Positions 51,631-59,403 of a stretch of DNA of 64,000 nucleotides are shown here, piece after piece (the stretch's first letter is position 1; the number at the start of each line of letters is the position of its first letter). The notes below the pieces were generated by a model. It was not told where the DNA came from. It saw nothing but the letters and a program-made list of their open reading frames with translations, and did not search any database. The stretch is from positions 1 to 64,000 of the forward strand of contig UBYA01000006.1 of assembly GCA_900469615.1 (NCBI GenBank), written 5' to 3'. The stretch comes from Hyphomicrobiales bacterium (lineage in GTDB: Bacteria; Pseudomonadota; Alphaproteobacteria; Rhizobiales; Rhizobiaceae). The translations under genes were made by a program, and so were the position numbers.

Positions 51631-53241
51631 TTATTCCGCAGCGACCCGCAGTCCCGGCGCCGCATCGCGGACATTGCCGTCGACGTGATCTTCGAACTTC
51701 GCGAAGTTGGTAACGAACATCTGCACCAGCTTGGCGGCCTGCGCATCATAGGCATCGCCATCGGCCCAGGTGGAACGCGGGTCGAGGATGGCGCTGTCGA
51801 CGCCCTCGACCGCGACCGGAACCGCAAAGCCGAAATTCGGATCGACGCGGAACTCGACATTGTCGAGATCACCCTTCAGCGCCGAGGCCAGCAGCGCACG
51901 CGTCGCCTTGATCGGCATGCGGCTTCCCTTGCCGTAGGCACCGCCGGTCCAGCCGGTGTTGACCAGCCAGCAACGGGCGCCGTGGCGGGCGATCAGCTCC
52001 TTGAGCAGGTTGCCGTATTCGGCCGGATGGCGCGGCATGAAGGGAGCGCCGAAGCAGGTCGAGAAAGTGGCTTCCGGCTCGACGACGCCCTTCTCCGTGC
52101 CGGCGACCTTGGCGGTGTAGCCGGAGAGGAAATGGTACATCGCCTGATCCGGCGTCAGCCTGGCGATCGGCGGCATGACGCCGAATGCGTCGGCCGTCAA
52201 CATGATGATCGTCTCGGGATGGCCCGTCATGCCGGATTCCGAGGCGTTCGGGATGAAATGCAGCGGGTAGGCGCTGCGGGTATTTTCCGTCAGCGAACCG
52301 TCGTCGAGATCCGGCTGGCCGTGCTCGTCGAGCACGACATTTTCGAGCACGGTGCCGAAGCGGCGCGTCGTTGCATAGATTTCCGGCTCGGCCTCGGCCG
52401 AAAGACGAATGGTCTTGGCGTAGCAGCCGCCTTCGAAGTTGAAGATGCCGTTTTCGCCCCAGCCATGCTCGTCATCGCCGATGAGCGTGCGGGTCGGGTC
52501 GGCCGACAGCGTCGTCTTGCCCGTGCCGGACAGGCCGAAGAAGATCGCGGCATCGCCCTCGGGGCCGACATTGGCCGAGCAGTGCATCGGCATGACGCCG
52601 CGCTCCGGCAGCATGTAGTTCAGTGCCGTGAAGACCGATTTCTTCATCTCGCCGGCATAGGACGTGCCGCCGATCAGGACGATGCCGTTGACGAAGTCGC
52701 AGGCGATCACCGTTTCCGTGCGGCAGCCATGCCGCTCCGGATCGGCGCGGAAGCTCGGCAGGTCGATGATCGTCAGCTTCGGGACGAAGCTTTCGAGCGA
52801 CGAGCGCTCGGGGCGGATCAGCAGATTGCGGATGAACAGCGAGTGCCAGGCAAATTCGGTGACGACACGCGTCGGCAGGGCATATTCGGCGTCGGCGCCG
52901 CCGATCAGGTCCTGCACGAACAGGTCCCTGCCGCGCGCATGCGCCAGCATGTCCTCATGCAGCAGCGCGAAATGCTCCGGCGACATCGGCTTGTTGTTGT
53001 CCCACCAGATCTGGTCCTCGGTGGCGGCGTCGCGCACGACGAACTTGTCCTTCGGGGAACGGCCGGTGTGCTGTCCGGTCAAAGCCCTGAGAGCGCCGTC
53101 GGCGGTCAGATCGGCTTCGCGGCGGCGAATCGCTTCCTCATAAAGATGAGCTTCCATGAGGTTATAGCGCACACTGGCGGCGGCTCCCAGGCCGATCGAT
53201 CCCAGTTCAGTTGCGGGATTGCGGACGCCGATTTGCTCCAT
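51631..53241 (-). CDS. pckA: Phosphoenolpyruvate carboxykinase (ATP)
   Basis: ATG 53241 ([15 protein letters not shown]) has AGAGGAAAAAG upstream and gives 536 residues, the rhizobial PckA length. Visible are the substrate loop [12 protein letters not shown], the kinase-1a P-loop [11 protein letters not shown] (near 235), the metal site IGDDEHGW, and [21 protein letters not shown]. It converts oxaloacetate to phosphoenolpyruvate, the first step of gluconeogenesis on C4 acids. The region upstream is very AT-rich and divergent to chvI, a conserved neighbourhood in which ChvI is known to affect pckA expression. Confidence 0.97.
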   Translation of the reverse strand: MEQIGVRNPATELGSIGLGAAASVRYNLMEAHLYEEAIRRREADLTADGALRALTGQHTGRSPKDKFVVRDAATEDQIWWDNNKPMSPEHFALLHEDMLAHARGRDLFVQDLIGGADAEYALPTRVVTEFAWHSLFIRNLLIRPERSSLESFVPKLTIIDLPSFRADPERHGCRTETVIACDFVNGIVLIGGTSYAGEMKKSVFTALNYMLPERGVMPMHCSANVGPEGDAAIFFGLSGTGKTTLSADPTRTLIGDDEHGWGENGIFNFEGGCYAKTIRLSAEAEPEIYATTRRFGTVLENVVLDEHGQPDLDDGSLTENTRSAYPLHFIPNASESGMTGHPETIIMLTADAFGVMPPIARLTPDQAMYHFLSGYTAKVAGTEKGVVEPEATFSTCFGAPFMPRHPAEYGNLLKELIARHGARCWLVNTGWTGGAYGKGSRMPIKATRALLASALKGDLDNVEFRVDPNFGFAVPVAVEGVDSAILDPRSTWADGDAYDAQAAKLVQMFVTNFAKFEDHVDGNVRDAAPGLRVAAE

Positions 53242-53591
53242 CACTTTTTCCTCTACAAGGGGCATGACCGTTAGAATTGCTTAAAGCGTAGAGGCGTCTT
53301 TTTAAAAGCACAAGAGCCGAAAACAAAAAATATTTAATGATATCATATATTTAATCGATTTAAATAAATCGCGCCAATTTTAAATCGTTTGAATGACGGG
53401 GGACGGGACGTTTCGTCGCACAACCTCCGATCACAGGCGTTTCGCCTCGGCAATCCTCCCCTTTATCTTTGCCACAATTTGTTCCACCTTTATCCCCATA
53501 AGCGCGCCAGGTTACCGCCGACCGAACTGGCAGACCGCCTGGGCTGGATTCCAAATCCGGGAGACGCGCACTGATGACGGAGACGAACACC
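53242..53591. promoter_or_regulatory. Divergent pckA-chvI control region
   Basis: This 350-nt stretch has no gene. Its left half (53310-53390) is strikingly AT-rich for this genome and holds two palindromes: ATGATATCAT (53338-53347) and CGATTTA-AA-TAAATCG (53356-53371). They lie about 95-130 nt upstream of the pckA start and are candidate regulator sites. The right half carries the chvI leader. Confidence 0.55.
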
Positions 53592-54323
53592 ATGTTGACA
53601 ATCGCGCTCGTTGACGACGACCGCAATATCCTGACTTCCGTATCGATTGCCCTGGAGGCGGAGGGATATAAGGTAGAGACCTATACGGACGGAGCCTCGG
53701 CGCTGGACGGCCTGCTTGCTCGGCCGCCGCAACTGGCGATCTTCGATATCAAGATGCCGCGCATGGACGGGATGGAGCTTCTGCGCCGCCTGCGCCAGAA
53801 ATCGGATCTGCCCGTGATCTTCCTGACGTCGAAGGACGAAGAGATCGACGAGCTCTTCGGCCTGAAGATGGGCGCCGACGACTTCATCACCAAGCCGTTC
53901 TCCCAGCGTCTGCTGGTCGAGCGCGTCAAGGCGGTGCTGCGCCGCGCTTCGGCCCGCGAAGCGGCGAACGCGGCAGGCGGCAACGCAGCCTCGAAGCCGG
54001 GCGCGGCACAACAGGCCCGCTCGCTGGAACGCGGCCAGCTCGTCATGGATCAGGAACGCCATACCTGCACCTGGAAGGGCGAGCCGGTGACGCTGACCGT
54101 TACCGAATTCCTCATCCTGCATTCGCTGGCGCAGCGCCCCGGCGTGGTCAAGAGCCGCGATGCGCTGATGGACGCGGCCTACGACGAGCAGGTCTATGTC
54201 GACGACCGCACGATCGACAGCCACATCAAACGCTTGCGCAAGAAATTCAAGATGGTCGATCTCGAATTTGATATGATCGAGACGCTGTATGGCGTGGGCT
54301 ATCGCTTCCGCGAGGCTGCCTAG
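53592..54323 (+). CDS. chvI: Response regulator ChvI
   Basis: I choose ATG 53592 ([18 protein letters not shown]), matching the known ChvI N terminus and preceded by GGAGA 9 nt upstream; ATG 53574 would add six residues. The 243-residue OmpR-type regulator has the acidic pocket DDD (8-10), phospho-acceptor Asp52 ([12 protein letters not shown]) and a C-terminal winged helix with [19 protein letters not shown] and YGVGYRF. A Gly/Ala-rich linker (about 128-148) separates the two. ChvI with ChvG controls acid response, exopolysaccharide, motility and host interaction in Rhizobiaceae. Confidence 0.97.
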   Translation: MLTIALVDDDRNILTSVSIALEAEGYKVETYTDGASALDGLLARPPQLAIFDIKMPRMDGMELLRRLRQKSDLPVIFLTSKDEEIDELFGLKMGADDFITKPFSQRLLVERVKAVLRRASAREAANAAGGNAASKPGAAQQARSLERGQLVMDQERHTCTWKGEPVTLTVTEFLILHSLAQRPGVVKSRDALMDAAYDEQVYVDDRTIDSHIKRLRKKFKMVDLEFDMIETLYGVGYRFREAA

Positions 54324-54383
54324 AGCCGGATGGTTTCGGGTCGAACGGGCCTGAAATCCGTATCCGCTCCTGAAGCAAACATG

Positions 54384-54430
54384 GGGCATGATGTCGTCCG
54401 AAGAGCCCTCACACTTTCGGTATCATGCCC
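54384..54430. repeat. RIME-like palindrome between chvI and chvG
   Basis: GGGCATGAT (54384-54392) and ATCATGCCC (54422-54430) are exact inverted arms around TGTCGTCCGAAGAGCCC ... ACTTTCGG, a common rhizobial intergenic palindrome. It lies in the 148-nt gap between the two partner genes and may make chvG expression lower than chvI. Confidence 0.6.
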
Positions 54431-54471
54431 GAATAGTTAACTGGACCATGCGGCGGACAATGGAATAAAGC

Positions 54472-56310
54472 ATGCGGACGGGATCGCCGATCCCGTTCTT
54501 CGAAAGGGCCGTTGGCTTGGCACAGCTGGTGCAGGACAGAGATATAGACGACTCGGAAAGCCCGAGCGGCGCTAGAATCGCGCGCCGTCGCTGGACTCAT
54601 CCGTTCGTTCTGATCCGCCGCATCTTCGGCAATGCCGTCTTTTCGAGCCTGACGCGGCGCATCCTGTTCTTCAACCTTGCCGCACTGGTCGTTCTCGTCG
54701 GCGGCATTCTCTACCTCAACCAGTTCCGCGAAGGCCTGATCGACGCGCGCGTCGAAAGCCTGCTGACGCAGGGCGAGATCATCGCCGGCGCCGTTTCCGC
54801 CTCGGCATCGGTCGACACGAACTCCATCACCATCGATCCGCAGAAACTGCTGGAACTGCAGGCCGGCCAAAGCATCACGCCGGTTCCGAACGACGAGGAC
54901 CTGGAGTTCCCGATCGATCCGGAAAAGGTGGCTCCGGTGCTGACACGGCTGATTTCGCCGACGCGCACCCGAGCCCGCATTTTCGATGCCGATGCGAACC
55001 TGCTGCTCGACAGCCGCCATCTTTACTCACGCGGCCAGGTGCTGCGCTACGATCTGCCGCCGGTCGACGACGAGAAGCAAAGCTGGTCGGACTGGTTCAG
55101 CGGCCTGCTCAACAAGATGCTGCAGCCGGGCAACCTGCCGGTCTATAAGGAAGCGCCCGGCGGCGACGGATCGATTTACCCGGAAGTCATGAACGCCCTG
55201 ACCGGCGTGCGCGGTGCCGTGGTCCGCACCACGGAGAAGGGCGAGCTGATCGTCTCGGTCGCCGTGCCGATCCAGCGTTTCCGGGCCGTTCTCGGCGTGT
55301 TGCTGCTGTCGACCCAGGCCGGCGATATCGACAAGATCGTCCATGCCGAGCGGCTGGCGATCATGCGCGTCTTCGGCGTCGCGACGCTGGTCAACGTCGT
55401 GCTGTCGCTGCTTCTGTCCTCCACCATCGCCAATCCGCTGCGCCGGCTTTCGGCCGCCGCCATCCGCGTGCGCCGCGGCGGGGCGAAGGAGCGCGAGGAA
55501 ATCCCCGACTTTTCCGCTCGTCAGGACGAGATCGGCAATCTCTCGATCGCGCTGCGCGACATGACCTCGGCGCTCTACGACCGCATCGATGCGATCGAAA
55601 GCTTCGCGGCCGACGTCAGCCACGAGCTCAAGAATCCGCTGACATCGCTGCGCAGTGCCGTTGAAACGCTGCCGCTCGCCAAGAGCGACGATTCCAAGAA
55701 GCGGCTGATGGACGTGATCCAGCACGACGTTCGCCGCCTCGACCGCCTGATCAGCGACATTTCCGACGCATCGCGGCTCGATGCGGAACTTGCCCGCTCG
55801 GATGCGAAATCGCTCGATCTGGAAGTGCTGCTGCGTGACATGATCGAGATTTCGAGGCAGGTCGGACACAGCAAGAAAGCGGTCGAGATCGAATATATCG
55901 TCGACCGCAAACCGGCCAACAAGGCGAAGTTCATCGTCGATGGTCACGATCTTCGTATCGGCCAGATCATCACCAACCTCATCGAAAACGCCCGGTCCTT
56001 CGTTCCGATCGATACCGGCAAGATCACCGTTCGGCTGACGCGCACGCGGATGCGCTGCGTCATCTATATCGAAGACAACGGCCCGGGCATCCAGGCCGAG
56101 GATATCGACCGCATCTTCGAGCGTTTCTATACCGACCGGCCCGAATCCGAGGGCTTCGGGCAGAATTCCGGCCTCGGCCTGTCGATCAGCCGGCAGATCG
56201 CCGAAGCCCATGGCGGTTCGCTGCGCGCCGAGAATATCGTCGACAGCGATGGCGCGACCCTGCTCGGCGCACGCTTCATCCTCTCGCTGCCCGCCAAGAC
56301 GACGGCGTGA
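54472..56310 (+). CDS. chvG: Sensor histidine kinase ChvG (ExoS)
   Basis: The 612-residue product has two helices (about 65-85 and 300-325) enclosing a periplasmic sensor of about 215 residues, a HAMP segment (ANPLRRLSAAAIRVRRGG), the dimerisation domain with phospho-acceptor His384 (ADVSHELKNPLTSLR) and an ATPase domain (NLIENARSFV, DNGPGI, GLGLSISRQIAE). ChvG is held inactive by ExoR in relatives and phosphorylates ChvI on acid or envelope stress. Start ATG 54472 has GGAATAA upstream; the exact start is not certain. The next gene hprK begins 7 nt after the stop, as in other rhizobia. Confidence 0.95.
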   Translation: MRTGSPIPFFERAVGLAQLVQDRDIDDSESPSGARIARRRWTHPFVLIRRIFGNAVFSSLTRRILFFNLAALVVLVGGILYLNQFREGLIDARVESLLTQGEIIAGAVSASASVDTNSITIDPQKLLELQAGQSITPVPNDEDLEFPIDPEKVAPVLTRLISPTRTRARIFDADANLLLDSRHLYSRGQVLRYDLPPVDDEKQSWSDWFSGLLNKMLQPGNLPVYKEAPGGDGSIYPEVMNALTGVRGAVVRTTEKGELIVSVAVPIQRFRAVLGVLLLSTQAGDIDKIVHAERLAIMRVFGVATLVNVVLSLLLSSTIANPLRRLSAAAIRVRRGGAKEREEIPDFSARQDEIGNLSIALRDMTSALYDRIDAIESFAADVSHELKNPLTSLRSAVETLPLAKSDDSKKRLMDVIQHDVRRLDRLISDISDASRLDAELARSDAKSLDLEVLLRDMIEISRQVGHSKKAVEIEYIVDRKPANKAKFIVDGHDLRIGQIITNLIENARSFVPIDTGKITVRLTRTRMRCVIYIEDNGPGIQAEDIDRIFERFYTDRPESEGFGQNSGLGLSISRQIAEAHGGSLRAENIVDSDGATLLGARFILSLPAKTTA

Positions 56311-56317
56311 GAGCCGC

Positions 56318-56770
56318 ATGACCGGCGAAGCGACCAATATCCACGCCACGGCGATCGTCGTCGCCAAGACCGGGCTGCTGTTTCTCGGTCCTTCCGGCAG
56401 CGGCAAATCCTCGCTCGCCTTTTCCTGTCTTGCGGCCGCCAAGCCGCTCGGACTTGCCGCCTTCCTGATCGCCGACGATCGTGTGCTGATCTCGAATGAC
56501 GATGCGCGTGTGATCGCGACATGCCCGCCCTCCATCGCCGGGCTGATGGAAATCCGCCATACAGGGATTGTTCGCCTGCCTTACCTGTCCGAGGGCGACA
56601 TGCACGTCGCCGTCCGGCCGGTCGACCCGGCGACGGCCGACAGGCTGCCACCCGAGGACGAACAGATGGAGATTACCGCCACCGTGCGGTTGCCGCTGAT
56701 CCGCCTGGCTGCAACCTGTGCGAATCCGCTGGCCGTAATCATGGCGAAAATCGGCACAAGTTTGGGTTAA
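56318..56770 (+). CDS. hprK: HPr kinase/phosphorylase, short alphaproteobacterial form
   Basis: At 150 residues it is only the C-terminal catalytic half of Gram-positive HprK. The P-loop GPSGSGKSS (24-32) and LIADDRVLI with the catalytic acidic residues are visible, as is MEIRHTGIV matching the HprK signature (GIIEIRGLGII in others). The N-terminal domain is absent, as usual in this class. It phosphorylates HPr on a serine (Ser48 of the gene at 57343), linking the PTS to the adjacent ChvG/ChvI system. Confidence 0.93.
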   Translation: MTGEATNIHATAIVVAKTGLLFLGPSGSGKSSLAFSCLAAAKPLGLAAFLIADDRVLISNDDARVIATCPPSIAGLMEIRHTGIVRLPYLSEGDMHVAVRPVDPATADRLPPEDEQMEITATVRLPLIRLAATCANPLAVIMAKIGTSLG

Positions 56771-56921
56771 TCGGCCATTTAGGCTCGCACAGGCGCCCAA
56801 ATCCCATATTTTAAGCTTGCACTTCGTCTTTTCATCGCCAAGATGTCCCCCCACGGTGGACGACATTGCTGCATTGCGGTATGGGCCACCTGTCTGCGTA
56901 TGCGATGGGAGCAGTAATATC

Positions 56922-57323
56922 ATGATTGGACTTGTGCTTGTCACTCATGGCAAGCTGGCTGAAGAGTTTCGGCATGCTGTCGAGCATGTCGTTGGTCCGC
57001 AGAAGTTCATTGAGACGGTATGCATTGGTCCCGAAGACGACATGGACAAGCGCCGGCAGGACATTCTGCAGGCCGTAGCCGGCGCCGATGACGGGCACGG
57101 CGTCATCATCCTGACCGACATGTTCGGCGGCACCCCCTCCAATCTCGCCATCTCCGTCATGAACAGCGGTCACACCGAGGTCATTGCCGGCGTCAATCTG
57201 CCGATGCTCATCAAGCTCGCAGGCGTTCGCGGCGACAACAACATGGAGCGGGCCCTGGTGGAGGCTTCGGAAGCCGGGCGCAAATACATCAACGTGGCCA
57301 GCCGCGTGCTCAGCGGCAAATGA
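56922..57323 (+). CDS. manX: PTS EIIA component, mannose family
   Basis: The 133-residue product is a single EIIA-Man domain: His9 in VLVTHGKLAEEF is the phosphorylation site, ILTDMFGGTPSNLA the second conserved loop, and VIAGVNLPMLIKL follows. No EIIB, EIIC or EIID genes are near, so it serves regulation, not sugar uptake, as in the rhizobial nitrogen-type PTS. GGGAG lies 10 nt before the ATG. HPr follows 19 nt downstream. Confidence 0.94.
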   Translation: MIGLVLVTHGKLAEEFRHAVEHVVGPQKFIETVCIGPEDDMDKRRQDILQAVAGADDGHGVIILTDMFGGTPSNLAISVMNSGHTEVIAGVNLPMLIKLAGVRGDNNMERALVEASEAGRKYINVASRVLSGK

Positions 57324-57342
57324 CGAGACAAACACCGCCCAC

Positions 57343-57618
57343 ATGACCGAGCTTTCCCGGGAACTTCTGATCATCAACAAACGAGGCCTGCACGCCCGCG
57401 CCTCGGCAAAATTCGTACAGACCGTCGAAGCATACGACGCCGCGATCACCGTTTCGAAAGACGGGACCACGGTCGGCGGCAATTCGATCATGGGACTGAT
57501 GATGCTGGCCGCCAGCCCCGGCTGCAGCGTGCTGGTGACGGCCAGCGGCAATCAGGCCGCAGAAGCGCTCGAAGCGCTCGACCAGCTGGTCGCCAACAAG
57601 TTCGGCGAGGAAATGTAA
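57343..57618 (+). CDS. ptsH: Phosphocarrier protein HPr
   Basis: The 91-residue protein has the active histidine His17 in INKRGLHARASAKFV and the regulatory serine Ser48 in GGNSIMGLMMLAAS, both surrounded by family residues. It carries phosphate from EI-Ntr to EIIA proteins and is a substrate of the nearby HprK. It closes the chvG-hprK-manX-ptsH block. Confidence 0.96.
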   Translation: MTELSRELLIINKRGLHARASAKFVQTVEAYDAAITVSKDGTTVGGNSIMGLMMLAASPGCSVLVTASGNQAAEALEALDQLVANKFGEEM

Positions 57619-57650
57619 GCCTTCCTCCAGCTTGCCGCTGAGATATAAAG

Positions 57651-57670
57651 ACATAAAGACTTCTTTATGT
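57651..57670. promoter_or_regulatory. SahR-like palindromic operator upstream of ahcY
   Basis: ACATAAAGA-CT-TCTTTATGT is a perfect inverted repeat with a 2-bp spacer, 129 nt before the ahcY start, with a further ATAAAGA half just to its left (ATATAAAGACATAAAGA). As I recall, sites of this ATAAAGA/TCTTTAT form precede methyl-cycle genes in Rhizobiales and are bound by an ArsR-type regulator responsive to S-adenosylhomocysteine. Confidence 0.6.
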
Positions 57671-57798
57671 CATCATTGATTTCCACCCTGAAGCCTGCTA
57701 CACGGCATCATTCCACACGCTGACAGCGTGCAATTCTTGTTGCATTCGGCCAGGCGTCCGCCTGCGGCGCGACTGCATCGTTCAGGCTGGAGACCTTC

Positions 57799-59199
57799 AT
57801 GAGCACTGAAAAGGACTACGTCGTCGCGGATATCGGCCTTGCCGATTTCGGCCGCAAGGAAATCTCGATCGCCGAAACCGAAATGCCGGGCCTGATGGCG
57901 TGCCGCGCCGAATTCGGCGAAGCGCAGCCGCTCAAGGGCGCGCGCATCACCGGCTCGCTGCACATGACGATCCAGACCGCCGTTCTCATCGAGACGCTGG
58001 TGGCGCTCGGCGCCCAGGTGCGCTGGGCATCGTGCAACATCTTCTCGACGCAGGACCATGCCGCCGCCGCGATCGCCGCCTCCGGCGTTCCGGTCTTCGC
58101 GGTCAAGGGCGAGAGCCTCGAGGACTACTGGACCTATACGGACAAGATCTTCCAGTGGACCGACGGCGGCCTTTCCAACATGATCCTCGACGATGGCGGC
58201 GACGCCACGATGTACATCCTGCTCGGCGCCCGCGCCGAAGCCGGCGAGGACGTGCTTTCCCATCCGCATTCGGAAGAAGAGGAAATCCTCTTCGCGCAGA
58301 TCAAGAAGCGCCTGCAGGCAACGCCTGGCTGGTTCACCAAGCAGCGCGACGCCATCAAGGGCGTGACCGAAGAGACCACCACCGGCGTCAACCGCCTCTA
58401 CCAGCTCAGCCAGAAGGGCCTGCTGCCTTTCCCGGCCATCAACGTCAACGATAGCGTCACCAAGTCGAAGTTCGACAACAAGTACGGCTGCAAGGAATCG
58501 CTGGTCGACGGCATCCGCCGCGCCACCGACGTCATGATGGCCGGCAAGGTTGCCGTCGTCTGCGGTTATGGCGACGTCGGCAAGGGATCTGCCGCCTCGC
58601 TTTCCGGCGCCGGCGCCCGCGTCAAGGTGACTGAAGTCGATCCGATCTGCGCCCTGCAGGCCGCCATGGACGGTTATGAAGTCGTTCAGCTCGAGGATGT
58701 CGTTTCGAGCGCCGATATCTTCATCACCACGACGGGCAACAAGGACGTCATCCGCATCGACCACATGCGCGCGATGAAGGACATGGCGATCGTCGGCAAC
58801 ATCGGCCACTTCGACAACGAAATCCAGGTCGCCGCGCTGCGGAACCAGAAGTGGACGAACATCAAGCCGCAGGTCGACATGGTCGAGTTCTCCAAGGGCA
58901 ACCGCATCATCCTGCTCTCGGAAGGCCGCCTCCTGAACCTCGGCAACGCCACCGGCCATCCGTCCTTCGTGATGTCGGCTTCCTTCACCAACCAGACGCT
59001 GGCGCAGATCGAGCTTTTCACCAAGCCCGGCGAGTACAAGAACCAGGTCTACGTGCTGCCGAAGCACCTCGACGAGAAGGTCGCCCGCCTGCATCTCGCC
59101 AAGCTCGGCGTGAAGCTGACGGAGCTTTCCGAAGAGCAGGCTTCGTATATCGGCGTGACGCCAAGGGGTCCGTTCAAGTCCGACCACTACAGATACTGA
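57799..59199 (+). CDS. ahcY: Adenosylhomocysteinase
   Basis: The 466-residue enzyme hydrolyses S-adenosylhomocysteine to homocysteine and adenosine. Conserved elements: [34 protein letters not shown], the NAD-binding [14 protein letters not shown], and the C-terminal [14 protein letters not shown] with KSDHYRY at the end supplying residues to the neighbouring subunit. Insertion of about 40 residues ([16 protein letters not shown] region) is typical of the bacterial long form. GGAG precedes the ATG. Own terminator at 59231; operator candidate at 57651. Confidence 0.98.
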   Translation: MSTEKDYVVADIGLADFGRKEISIAETEMPGLMACRAEFGEAQPLKGARITGSLHMTIQTAVLIETLVALGAQVRWASCNIFSTQDHAAAAIAASGVPVFAVKGESLEDYWTYTDKIFQWTDGGLSNMILDDGGDATMYILLGARAEAGEDVLSHPHSEEEEILFAQIKKRLQATPGWFTKQRDAIKGVTEETTTGVNRLYQLSQKGLLPFPAINVNDSVTKSKFDNKYGCKESLVDGIRRATDVMMAGKVAVVCGYGDVGKGSAASLSGAGARVKVTEVDPICALQAAMDGYEVVQLEDVVSSADIFITTTGNKDVIRIDHMRAMKDMAIVGNIGHFDNEIQVAALRNQKWTNIKPQVDMVEFSKGNRIILLSEGRLLNLGNATGHPSFVMSASFTNQTLAQIELFTKPGEYKNQVYVLPKHLDEKVARLHLAKLGVKLTELSEEQASYIGVTPRGPFKSDHYRY

Positions 59200-59230
59200 T
59201 TACCGAATCAATATCCACAACATCTTGTGG

Positions 59231-59264
59231 CCTCGGCATTGACAAATGCCGGGGCTTATTTTTT
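59231..59264 (+). terminator. Terminator of ahcY
   Basis: CCTCGGCATT (59231-59240) pairs with AATGCCGGGG (59245-59254) around a 4-nt loop; TTATTTTTT follows. Confidence 0.92.
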
Positions 59265-59403
59265 AGCCAGCTCCCTTCCCGCAGATTCCCTTAGGCAGTA
59301 TTGTTTTTACACTTGATTCGTGACGAACCGGGCACGCCCGGAGCCATGAAAATGGGATGTCTTGTCAGGATGCGGCACATTATAGGACGGAGACAGACCT
59401 CTT

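Noticed and set aside
57619..57798. SAH or SAM riboswitch before ahcY
   Set aside because: No conserved riboswitch core is visible in these 180 nt; the palindrome at 57651 explains regulation better.
57673..59187. 504-codon minus-strand frame opposite ahcY
   Set aside because: Shadow of ahcY with no own start signal; similar long antisense frames opposite nrdJ, cpdB and divL were dropped for the same reason.
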